Of a stretch of DNA of 7,786 nucleotides, positions 1 to 5,813 are shown piece after piece. Both the position numbers and the translations under genes were made by a program. Under the pieces are notes generated by a model. That model saw only the letters and a list, made by a program, of their open reading frames with translations. It did no database searches and was not told the DNA's origin. Origin of the DNA: Chloroflexota bacterium (GTDB lineage: Bacteria > Chloroflexota > Anaerolineae > Anaerolineales > UBA4823); assembly GCA_012798185.1 (NCBI GenBank), contig JAAZNS010000283.1:1-7786 (forward strand). The letters run 5' to 3'. The first letter of the stretch is position 1. The number at the start of each line of letters is the position of its first letter.

Positions 1-282
1 CTGATCGTCAACGAACTGGTCTCCAATGCCCTTAAATATGCCTTTCCCGATAACCGCAAAGGCTCGATTTCCATTACACTGAGTAAACCCGTAGAAAATG
101 AAATCCTCCTTACCGTATCAGATGACGGAATAAGCGTTCCCCCGGACTTTGATTTTCACAACGACAGCAGGCTTGGCTTACAGATTGTTTTCGCTCTGGG
201 AAAACAACAATTGGGGGGTAAAGTATCCTTCGAAACCAGGTACGGATTCACCTGCAGCGTGCAATTCCCCTTCCCACAATAA
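1..282 (+). CDS. Sensor histidine kinase, C-terminal ATPase domain (5' end outside window)
   Basis: The first 93 codons are open in frame 1 and end at TAA (280-282). The translation is the end of a GHKL ATPase domain. The N box is NELVSNALKYAFP (residues 4-16), a G1-like box DDGISVPPDFD lies near residues 41-51, and a G2-like LGLQIV near residues 58-63 is followed by a short strand ending FPFPQ. This pattern is typical of the HisKA_2/HATPase_c_2 kinases, which often pair with PAS or response-regulator modules and autophosphorylate a histidine using ATP. The sensor and His-box regions lie upstream of the window, so the signal is unknown. One oddity is that the second glycine of the usual DxGxG G1 motif is a serine. 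No terminator hairpin is visible just downstream. The family call is firm; the function beyond kinase is not. Confidence 0.9.
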   Translation: MIVNELVSNALKYAFPDNRKGSISITLSKPVENEILLTVSDDGISVPPDFDFHNDSRLGLQIVFALGKQQLGGKVSFETRYGFTCSVQFPFPQ

Positions 283-307
283 AATCTAAAAAACCAATAA
301 AAATTAT

Positions 308-346
308 TATGTCATAGATTGACATATATCGATTCTACAATGCAAT
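308..346 (+). promoter_or_regulatory. Candidate promoter with overlapping palindromic operator
   Basis: A perfect TTGACA (319-324) is followed after 16 bases by TGCAAT (341-346, four of six matches to TATAAT), which would start transcription near 353. The -35 box lies inside a perfect inverted repeat, TATGTCA (308-314), N5, TGACATA (320-326). That is a typical size and placement for a dimeric repressor site. The downstream gene encodes a ligand-binding protein, and a WYL regulator gene follows, so autoregulation by that regulator is a reasonable guess but is not shown by the sequence. Confidence 0.4.
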
Positions 347-450
347 CATCCATATCAACGATGGGTAATGCGATGTTATGGAATCAACGACACGCATTCA
401 AGTAATGTGTAAACCTGTTAATACAAATTTTTTATATAAGGAGCAATATC

Positions 451-912
451 ATGTCGTACGAATGTAAAATTATCGATCAACCAGCGCAGCCTATAGCTTC
501 CATCCGCACCCATGCGGCAGTACAAAACCTCTCACAGGTTCTGGGACAATGTTATGGCACTATCGCCCAATATCTCGGTCAAATTGGTCAATTTCCTGCC
601 GGAGCACCCTTTGTTGCCTACTATAACATGGACATGCAGAATCTCGATCTTGAAATCGGTTTTCCGGTTTCAGGGAAAATCCCCGGTAAAGATGCTGTCC
701 AACCGGGGGAAATCCCAGCAAGCAAAGCAGTCACCTGTATGCACATTGGTCCCTATGATAAAATTGCGGCAGCCTATGAAGCGATGGATCAATGGATGAA
801 AGCCAATCATGTAGAACCAACCGGTGCATGTTATGAATTCTATCTCAACGATCCTCAGCAAACACCTCCGGATGCTTTGCAAACCCGCATCGTGTTTCCG
901 GTTAAATCCTGA
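451..912 (+). CDS. Stand-alone GyrI-like / AraC effector-binding domain protein
   Basis: The 153-aa product is a single GyrI-like small-molecule-binding domain (AraC_E_bind, the SBD/SOUL-like fold found in SbmC, BmrR and Rob). It has no DNA-binding domain. Diagnostic stretches are LEIGFPV (67-73), the HIGPYDKI segment (98-105), and YEFYLNDP (128-135), whose Glu129 matches the conserved acidic residue that contacts cationic ligands in BmrR-type domains. The start is secure: AAGGAG (438-443) sits 7 bases before the ATG. In this family stand-alone domains bind hydrophobic or cationic compounds or inhibit a partner enzyme; the ligand here cannot be read. The gene is followed by a strong terminator and then by a YafY-type regulator, an arrangement consistent with a small ligand-responsive unit. 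The product is cytoplasmic, with no signal peptide. Confidence 0.88.
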   Translation: MSYECKIIDQPAQPIASIRTHAAVQNLSQVLGQCYGTIAQYLGQIGQFPAGAPFVAYYNMDMQNLDLEIGFPVSGKIPGKDAVQPGEIPASKAVTCMHIGPYDKIAAAYEAMDQWMKANHVEPTGACYEFYLNDPQQTPPDALQTRIVFPVKS

Positions 913-933
913 TAACAAAATGATATGGATAAT

Positions 934-964
934 CGGGCAGGTTTAAAGCCTGCCCGTATTTTTT
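934..964 (+). terminator. Rho-independent terminator after the GyrI-like gene
   Basis: An 8-bp perfect GC-rich stem, CGGGCAGG (934-941) with CCTGCCCG (949-956), closes a 7-base loop and is followed by TATTTTTTC, with six T residues at 959-964. It lies 21 bases after the stop of the GyrI-like gene and ends 2 bases before the likely ATG of the WYL regulator. It therefore ends the upstream transcript or works as a partial barrier to read-through. Confidence 0.85.
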
Positions 965-966
965 CA

Positions 967-1926
967 ATGCCCACCACTGCCACCCGTTTGATCACCCTGA
1001 TAATGCTGCTTCAGCGGCAGCCTCGTCAAAAGGCGGGCGAGTTGGCAGTGAAGCTGGGCGTGTCTGCCCGCACCCTGCACCGTTATATGCTCATGCTCGA
1101 CGAAATGGGCATTCCGATCTACTCAGAACGCGGCAGGTATGGCGGCTTTTCACTGGTGCGCGGTTATAAAATGCCCCCGCTAATTTTTACGCCCGAAGAA
1201 GCTACTGCGATTTGCCTGGGCGCCGGTCTGGTCAGCAAGATGTGGGAAGGCTTGTATGATGAGGCAGCCGAAGGAGCAGTGGCTAAGATCGAGAATGTAT
1301 TACCGGATGAACAGCGTGACGAGGTAGCCTGGGCTCGCCGAGCCTTGGTGACTGCCCAATTGAAACGGCCTGGTTTACAGCCCTATACGCCTTTTCTTTA
1401 TCTGCTGCGTAAAGCCATCCGGATGCAAAAACGCGTCCGCATTGTTTATCAAGCCGCCAATCAGAATAAAACCACCCAAAGAGAATTGGATCCCTATGCG
1501 CTTGCCTTTCGACAAGGCTGGTGGTACGTGATTGGCTATTGCCATCTGCGCCGAGACATGCGCTCCTTCCGCATCGACCGCATTCACCGCGTCGATCCAT
1601 TGGAAACCAGCTACCAGATACCTTCCGATTTCGATGCCCAAAAATATCTCGATTTCGAAATCCAGAGCCAGGCACAGGTTCATATTCGCCTGCATTTATC
1701 AGCGGAAGTGGCAGCTTATGCCTTGAGTACACCTGCTGCCTGGGAAAGCGTGGCGGCGCAATCCGACGGTTCAGCAATCGTGACCGCTAACCTGCCCGAT
1801 ATCTATTGGGCAGCTTCCATGACCCTGAGTTATGGCCCGGGAACCATTGTACTGGAGCCGGACAAATTACGCCAATTAGTACAGGAATGGGCAAAAGCGA
1901 TCGCTACACAGTACGAAAAACCCTAA
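967..1926 (+). CDS. YafY-type transcriptional regulator (HTH + WYL domain)
   Basis: The 319-aa protein has an N-terminal winged helix-turn-helix (HTH_11/DeoR-like, residues about 5-62, with ELAVKLGVSARTLHRYMLML as the helix-turn-helix). A linker follows, then a WYL domain (about 145-215, with GWWYVIGYC and RSFRIDRI) and a C-terminal WCX-like domain (about 235-315). WYL regulators sense ligands, often nucleic acids or nucleotides, and control nearby genes. The frame is open from an ATG at 925, but that start would place the terminator hairpin inside the coding region and add 14 residues (DNRAGLKPARIFS) not typical of the family. ATG 967, giving MPTTATRLI, fits family N-termini better. No Shine-Dalgarno is visible before either start, so translation may be leaderless or SD-independent. 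The adjacent GyrI-like gene is a plausible target. Confidence 0.87.
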   Translation: MPTTATRLITLIMLLQRQPRQKAGELAVKLGVSARTLHRYMLMLDEMGIPIYSERGRYGGFSLVRGYKMPPLIFTPEEATAICLGAGLVSKMWEGLYDEAAEGAVAKIENVLPDEQRDEVAWARRALVTAQLKRPGLQPYTPFLYLLRKAIRMQKRVRIVYQAANQNKTTQRELDPYALAFRQGWWYVIGYCHLRRDMRSFRIDRIHRVDPLETSYQIPSDFDAQKYLDFEIQSQAQVHIRLHLSAEVAAYALSTPAAWESVAAQSDGSAIVTANLPDIYWAASMTLSYGPGTIVLEPDKLRQLVQEWAKAIATQYEKP

Positions 1927-1990
1927 TTTTATACAACAAATATAAAAATTTGCCTTTATAAATAAATCTACAATGTTTTGATCCTCCCAT

Positions 1991-2018
1991 TAAGAAAGAA
2001 AAAACTTTTTCTTCTTGA
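1991..2018. repeat. Purine/pyrimidine inverted repeat (A/T hairpin)
   Basis: TAAGAAAGAAAAA (1991-2003) faces TTTTTCTTCTTGA (2006-2018) with a 2-base centre and one mismatch or bulge. It has almost no G/C and no following T run on either strand, so it is a poor terminator despite lying 64 bases after the regulator stop. It could equally be the edge of an inserted element. Confidence 0.45.
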
Positions 2019-2025
2019 GAGTACA

Positions 2026-2086
2026 GGTGGTAAATGATCCCACCGCCTTATCATTTGAACAGCAGGCTGCTTGAATGCCTTCAAAT
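2026..2086. other. Nested and overlapping inverted repeats in the spacer
   Basis: Several short perfect inverted repeats are packed into 61 bases. They are GGTGG (2026-2030) with CCACC (2040-2044); AAATGAT (2032-2038) with ATCATTT (2050-2056); and ATTTGAA (2053-2059) with TTCAAAT (2080-2086), the last enclosing AGCAG-G-CTGCT (2061-2071). The first two pairs overlap and cannot form together, and the third competes with the second. The stretch could be a small structured RNA, an attenuator-like leader for the DUF433 gene, or the remains of a palindromic mobile element. No known RNA family is recognised. Confidence 0.35.
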
Positions 2087-2118
2087 AGCCAGAACAGATG
2101 CCCAAACAACAATAAAGC

Positions 2119-2143
2119 GTTGGCTGAGCCTGTCGAGACCAAC
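2119..2143. repeat. Small palindromic intergenic repeat, copy 1 (REP-like)
   Basis: GTTGG (2119-2123) and CCAAC (2139-2143) flank CTGAGCCTGTCGAGA. The core CTGAGCCTGTCGA (2124-2136) is, on the opposite strand, TCGACAGGCTCAG, which matches 11 of 13 bases with TCGGCAAGCTCAG at 6551-6563. This core resembles short dispersed intergenic repeats of the 'TTCGACARGCTCAG' type found in many bacterial genomes. The rest of the 1927-2199 spacer shows only the hairpins listed separately. Confidence 0.5.
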
Positions 2144-2199
2144 CACCAAAAAAAACAGCACCTATTATGAATGATTGATTCGGGTATTAATAATTTCAT

Positions 2200-2463
2200 A
2201 TGGATGAAACGATGGACGAACAAAAACTTCTCGAGCGCATCACCATCAATCCCAAGATTTTTGGTGGTAAACCTATCATCCACGGCAAGCGTTTGGCAGT
2301 AGTGCATATCCTTGGCATGCTGGCAGCAGGTGATAACCAAGAGACAATCTTGCAGGGTTACCCCTGGCTGGAAGCAGAAGACATCCAGGCGTGTTTGGTA
2401 TATGCCCGGCGTATGGCGAGCAATGAACGCATCGAACCGTTAGTCATTGAAGCTGGGGTGTGA
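2200..2463 (+). CDS. DUF433 antitoxin-like protein
   Basis: This 87-aa DUF433 protein has the family core: LLERITINP (10-18), GGKPIIHGKRLAV (22-34, matching GKPxIxGTRxxV), then LAAGDNQETILQGYP and DIQACLVYA (61-69). DUF433 proteins are small DNA-binding antitoxins, usually encoded just before a DUF5615 PIN-like toxin. Here the stop overlaps the GTG of exactly such a toxin remnant (GTGA, 2460-2463), the usual coupled layout. ATG 2200 has no Shine-Dalgarno. ATG 2212 has GGATGA (2202-2207) before it and would give 83 aa, so that start is a serious alternative. The antitoxin frame is intact although the toxin is broken, so it may persist as an orphan regulator or simply not yet have decayed. Confidence 0.85.
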   Translation: MDETMDEQKLLERITINPKIFGGKPIIHGKRLAVVHILGMLAAGDNQETILQGYPWLEAEDIQACLVYARRMASNERIEPLVIEAGV

Positions 2464-2703
2464 AGATTCTTTTAGACACCTGTATGTGGGGCGGTGTTCG
2501 TATGGAATTGCTAACCGCAGGTATGGATGTGATCTGGGCGGGGGACTAGAGCGAGGATCCAGGTAGTGAATTTGTCTGCCCAGCAACAAGGATCGATTTA
2601 TTTGCAAATACTGAAAACGTATGAACAAGATTTAAGTCAAAATGCAATTATCATCGTAGACAAACAACGAGTGCGCATCCGCACCAGAGATATATATAAA
2701 TAG
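2460..2703 (+). pseudogene. Broken DUF5615 (PIN-like) toxin gene
   Basis: Read from GTG 2460, the first codons give VKILLDTCMWGGVRMELL and then a region ending DVIWAGD, the N-terminus of a DUF5615/Mut7-C-like toxin with the early Asp6. The next codon is TAG (2547-2549), where the family usually has Trp (AGDW), so one G-to-A change explains it. Beyond it the same frame still reads SEDPGSEFV, the family continuation. After about 2572 the matching protein resumes in another frame: LSAQQQGSIYLQ (from 2572), then a region ending NAIIIVDKQRVRIR, to TAG 2701-2703. That is the toxin C-terminus. About 35-40 residues are absent between the two parts, covering where the family carries its TLDKDFG acidic motif. 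Nonsense mutation, internal deletion and frame change together mean no active toxin. Confidence 0.85.
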
Positions 2704-2803
2704 CTAGGAATATTTCTTTATGTATTTATATTTTCTTGGTTATCGCTAAGCATTCTTTGCATTAATAGAGAACTTTGTGCAATACTGAATATATTATTAG
2801 TTG

Positions 2804-2962
2804 ATGTATTTATTAGTGGGAATTTGGAAAAAATCAGCATTTAGAAAATGCTATAAAAAATTCTTGGATACTTTAAATCATATTTGGAAATATTATTTCA
2901 ATTTACTAAATGAAAAAGGTGTGACTTTAAATAATATTGGACAAGTTGAGGTAAAAATATAA
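2804..2962 (+). CDS. Possible small AT-rich ORF, 52 aa, unknown
   Basis: An ATG at 2804 opens 52 codons ending at TAA 2960-2962. The product begins MYLLVGIWKK and ends NNIGQVEVKI. It is basic, rich in Lys, Leu, Asn and Tyr, and has two IWK motifs 20 residues apart. An uninterrupted frame this long is notable in DNA so rich in A and T, where stop codons are frequent. Against it: no Shine-Dalgarno precedes the start, a hairpin lies inside it, other frames also contain protein-like bits, and I recognise no family. It may be a fragment of a larger decayed gene, because an in-frame TAG at 2798 blocks upstream extension. It could also be chance. Confidence 0.2.
   Translation: MYLLVGIWKKSAFRKCYKKFLDTLNHIWKYYFNLLNEKGVTLNNIGQVEVKI
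2828..2852 (-). terminator. Possible minus-strand hairpin terminator
   Basis: AGCATTT (2836-2842) and AAATGCT (2846-2852) form a 7-bp stem with a 3-base loop. On the minus strand it is followed after two bases by six T (2828-2833 read as A on the + strand). The shape fits an intrinsic terminator, but the stem is AT-rich and no minus-strand gene lies upstream of it in this window, so it may be incidental. Confidence 0.25.
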
Positions 2963-3020
2963 ATTTACATCAATTATCTCCTTTACTCATCATCTACTAT
3001 CCATTAAAATTCCTCCTATC

Positions 3021-3686
3021 ATGCCTCCCATCATCCTCGCCTGGAGCAGCGGCAAAGACAGCGCCTTCACGCTCCACCATCTGCGCAGCGACAACCAATA
3101 TCAGGTGATCGCTCTGCTCACCACCCTCACCGCCGATTACGACCGCATCAGCATGCACGGCGTACGCATTTCCCTGGTTGAGCAGCAGGCAAAATCGTTG
3201 GGCTTGCCGTTGGAGATCGTAACCATCACCAAAAACGCACCCAACGAAGAATATGAAGCGCGAATGGCAGCTGCGTTGACGCGTTACCAGCAGAAGGGCG
3301 TCAACGCCGTGGCGTTTGGCGATATCTTCCTGGAAGACGTGCGCCAATACCGCCTGGATAACCTTGCGAAACTGGGCATGCAAGGCGTTTTTCCCCTGTG
3401 GCTGAAGGATTCCCATGAGTTGGTGCGGGCGTTTATAGACCTGGGTTTCAAAGCTGTTACCACTTGTATAGACACCCAAGTGTTAGATGCCCGTTTCGCT
3501 GGCAGGCTGATCGATGAGAGCTTCCTTGCCGAGCTGCCCGAAGGGATCGACCCCTGCGGCGAGAACGGCGAGTTCCATTCTTTTGTTTTTGACGGACCGG
3601 TTTTCAAGGAGCCGGTGCCATTCACGTTTGGCGAGCGGGTTCTGCGCGACGAGCGCTTCGCTTATATCGATTTACTGCCGGGGTAA
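3021..3686 (+). CDS. Dph6-like ATP-pyrophosphatase (diphthine-ammonia ligase family)
   Basis: This 221-aa protein belongs to the COG2102 / TIGR00290 group of PP-loop (adenine nucleotide alpha hydrolase) ATPases. The PP-loop SSGKDSA is at residues 9-15. GDIFLEDVRQYR follows at 100-111, and the family signature DPCGENGEFHSF at 177-188. In eukaryotes and archaea the relatives amidate diphthine on elongation factor 2. Bacteria have no diphthamide, so the bacterial substrate is unknown; expected chemistry is adenylation of an acid followed by amidation. The length is that of a complete single-domain member. The ATG start matches family N-termini (MxxIxLxWSSGKDS), although no Shine-Dalgarno is visible. 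The stop lies 17 bases before a membrane glycosyltransferase-like gene on the same strand, suggesting cotranscription. Confidence 0.87.
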   Translation: MPPIILAWSSGKDSAFTLHHLRSDNQYQVIALLTTLTADYDRISMHGVRISLVEQQAKSLGLPLEIVTITKNAPNEEYEARMAAALTRYQQKGVNAVAFGDIFLEDVRQYRLDNLAKLGMQGVFPLWLKDSHELVRAFIDLGFKAVTTCIDTQVLDARFAGRLIDESFLAELPEGIDPCGENGEFHSFVFDGPVFKEPVPFTFGERVLRDERFAYIDLLPG

Positions 3687-3703
3687 TAATCATTGATAAG
3701 CAA

Positions 3704-5605
3704 ATGAAGATTAAATCGATTGGTGTGCTATTAATATTGGCATTGGTTTGCCTCTTCCACGTTGGGATAATCGGCGGGGGTGCCAAGCGTGATCTGGCGG
3801 CAGTATGGCGCGATAAAGGACAATCGGCGCTTTGGCGCTCCGCCCGCTTCGCGCAAAATCGGCGTTTTGCCAACTTCGTTTTATTTGTCCTTCAAAAAAC
3901 CCCTGCGGACGCCGTTATCCTGCTGCCTCCGCAAAGCGAGGCAACCCGGGCGTTGAGCACCACCCCTTTTATGCAGTTCTTCCTGCTCCCGCGACGGGTT
4001 ATCAACTGCACGGATTTACTCTGCTTTCTCCAAGCGGAGGGGGATAATCAATTCAAAATCATCGGCTCAAAAACATTGTTGTCCAATATAAACGCTTCCC
4101 CCGAAAGACTAGTGATGTTTGACCAGGATTGGGGAATACTCTTACCCCAAAATAGACAGGCTGCAACCATAACGGTTGCATCGAAAATTCAAGATGTCAA
4201 CAGTCTCATCCGCTTTGGGTGTTTGCCCGTCATCTGGATCGCACTAATGGTGTTGGGCGGAAGCCAGTTATTGCATTTGTTCGCATTGAATATATCTGGC
4301 TGGTCGCTGCCCGCTCTCGGTTACGGTATGGCCTTGGGTATATTTTCCATCGCTGCTGCGGTTGTGTCTTTATGCGGTGTCCCTCTGAACGCGGAAGTCT
4401 TTTGGGTAATATCTTTGATTTTTGTATTAGTGGTTGTTCTGATATTCCTGAGATTCGGAAATACTCTTCCAATATCACACAGCCAAATTCAATCTTGGCT
4501 GATTGGTATTCAAAAACCGGATATTTGGGAATCGATAATCGTTGGCATCGGTCTGCTCGCCTGTGCCATTGCGGCAGGCAAAGGTTACTATGCCGCCGAT
4601 GAGATCCAAACCTGGGGTGTGAAAGGGTATGCGCTTTCCATCGAAGGCTCGATTGACCGGGTGGCTGCCTGGGGCACCAATCCCTGGGCATTTCCTCTCC
4701 ATGTACCGATAATAATTGCCTCCCAACACGCCATGTTTGGCGATATTTTACTATCATCCAAATGGCTGTTCAGCGGGTATTTTATTGGCTTCATGCTGGT
4801 GATATACCGGTTACTGGAAAATAAGACAGGGCAACGCCATTTTGCGGGTCTGATAACCCTGGTTTTGGCTTCGACTCCCATTTTATTTCGGCATGCCTCC
4901 CTGGCTTATGCTAACCTCACTTTTAATTATTACCTGGTAATTGCTATACTGCTGCTCAACCAGGATTCGGAAGCAGACATATATCGAATAATACCGGGGA
5001 AGGCGTTATTGAGCGGATTGTTTTTCGCTTTTGCTTCCTGGACAAGACCCGAGGGATTAACAATGGCATGGTCAGGTGTGATATTGATTTATGGGTTGGC
5101 GTTTCTCCGCAAGTGGATTCGAGATAAAAAACATATTTTCCTAACCGTCACATCCCTGCTCATTTACTCATTTTTCTGGCAGACTGTAAAAAGAGTGGTG
5201 TACCGTGAGGGTGTAACGAATTCAGGAACAATATCACTTGCCGTGCAGCAAATTTTCTCTGGAAAATTCAATTTCAACGAAATACAATATGTTATTAAAT
5301 CATTTTTCTATACCCTGATCGATTTTCAAACCTCGGGAGGATTGAGTATCCTTATATTAATAGGATTGACCATTTGGGTTCTAAAGGACTATAGGGTACA
5401 AAAACCATCTTCCTCGATAGTGATCTGCGCTATCTTCTACGCATTGATGATTTGCATCGCCTTTTATTTCATCTCTTACAATGTTAAATATGATGTAAGC
5501 CGATGGGTAAGCACCAGCTTCGACCGGGCAATCATGCCGAGTTTCATTTTGTTATGGTTGAGTTTATCCGGTACAATAGGTTGGAAAAAAGGAGCTGTTA
5601 GATGA
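3704..5605 (+). CDS. Polytopic GT-C-like glycosyltransferase with N-terminal extracytoplasmic domain
   Basis: This 633-aa membrane protein starts with a hydrophobic anchor (about 5-26). A mostly soluble segment of about 140 residues (27-168), probably outside the membrane, follows. Many membrane helices come next, for example about 172-196, 203-226, 231-250, 276-292, 384-396, 407-418, 434-446, 455-468, 477-492, 546-560, 572-590 and 610-626. The GT-C hallmark acidic pair is D299-E300 (YAADEIQTWG), in the loop after a membrane helix. Further features seen in prenyl-phosphate-sugar-dependent enzymes are SWTRPEGL (445-452) and TSFDRAIMP (604-612). Such enzymes transfer sugars from polyprenyl-phosphate donors to proteins, lipids or glycans on the outer face of the membrane. 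Donor and acceptor cannot be read here. No clear Shine-Dalgarno precedes ATG 3704. The 3' end overlaps a small gene. Confidence 0.75.
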   Translation: MKIKSIGVLLILALVCLFHVGIIGGGAKRDLAAVWRDKGQSALWRSARFAQNRRFANFVLFVLQKTPADAVILLPPQSEATRALSTTPFMQFFLLPRRVINCTDLLCFLQAEGDNQFKIIGSKTLLSNINASPERLVMFDQDWGILLPQNRQAATITVASKIQDVNSLIRFGCLPVIWIALMVLGGSQLLHLFALNISGWSLPALGYGMALGIFSIAAAVVSLCGVPLNAEVFWVISLIFVLVVVLIFLRFGNTLPISHSQIQSWLIGIQKPDIWESIIVGIGLLACAIAAGKGYYAADEIQTWGVKGYALSIEGSIDRVAAWGTNPWAFPLHVPIIIASQHAMFGDILLSSKWLFSGYFIGFMLVIYRLLENKTGQRHFAGLITLVLASTPILFRHASLAYANLTFNYYLVIAILLLNQDSEADIYRIIPGKALLSGLFFAFASWTRPEGLTMAWSGVILIYGLAFLRKWIRDKKHIFLTVTSLLIYSFFWQTVKRVVYREGVTNSGTISLAVQQIFSGKFNFNEIQYVIKSFFYTLIDFQTSGGLSILILIGLTIWVLKDYRVQKPSSSIVICAIFYALMICIAFYFISYNVKYDVSRWVSTSFDRAIMPSFILLWLSLSGTIGWKKGAVR

Positions 5606-5778
5606 GTATAGAATCAGAAACCAACCGTTGTGAAACCTGTGAGATGCGTAAAAAAGCCGAAGCGAACCCGAAATCGTTCATGTCACGGTTGTGGAAATGG
5701 CATACCGGCTGGTGCCCCGGCTGGAAAGCTTACCAAAAATCATTAGCGGAAAAAGGAGCTCCGCTAAAAACCAACTAA
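5602..5778 (+). CDS. Small Cys/Trp-rich protein, 58 aa, coupled to the GT-C gene
   Basis: The ATG lies in an ATGA overlap (5602-5605) with the stop of the membrane glycosyltransferase gene and has a good Shine-Dalgarno, AAGGAG (5589-5594), 7 bases upstream. The product has CETCEM (C10 and C13), then KAEANPKSFMSRLWKW and HTGWCPGWKAYQ (H34, C38, four Trp between 31 and 41), and no membrane segment or signal peptide. The C-x2-C ... H-x3-C spacing could bind one zinc ion. From memory, similar tiny proteins with a CxxC start and a NPKS...W.WHTGWCPGWK core occur as uncharacterised proteins in several anaerobic bacteria; this needs a search. Coupling to the GT-C gene suggests coordinated expression. 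The function is unknown. Confidence 0.85.
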   Translation: MSIESETNRCETCEMRKKAEANPKSFMSRLWKWHTGWCPGWKAYQKSLAEKGAPLKTN

Positions 5779-5813
5779 GTTATCTTTGATAAATCATTCG
5801 GGATGATGAGATC

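Larger units (their letters stand above)
2704..3020. other. AT-rich islet without an assigned gene
   Basis: These 317 bases are roughly a quarter G+C by eye, far below the neighbouring genes. They hold one 52-codon open frame (2804-2962) and a hairpin (2836-2852), both listed separately. They also contain two 9-base direct repeats: ATTTGGAAA at 2822 and 2882, and ACTTTAAAT at 2870 and 2924. The last 60 bases must carry the promoter of the Dph6-like gene, but no convincing -35/-10 pair stands out. The composition suggests acquired or unselected DNA next to the decayed toxin. Confidence 0.6.

Noticed and set aside
925..966. Extra 14-residue N-terminus for the WYL regulator
   Set aside because: These codons are the terminator hairpin and its T run, and the residues do not look like the start of YafY proteins.
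1283..1777. Long open frames on both strands inside the WYL regulator
   Set aside because: They lie within a gene with clear HTH and WYL domains; their translations are rich in Arg and Trp and match nothing.
1990..2340. 116-codon open frame on the minus strand covering the structured spacer and the start of the DUF433 gene
   Set aside because: It is antisense to the well-supported DUF433 gene, has a Cys/Phe-rich low-quality translation with no recognisable motif, and lacks a ribosome-binding site.
2997..3479. 160-codon minus-strand frame opposite the Dph6-like gene
   Set aside because: The plus strand carries clear PP-loop and ENGEFH motifs, so this is a shadow frame.
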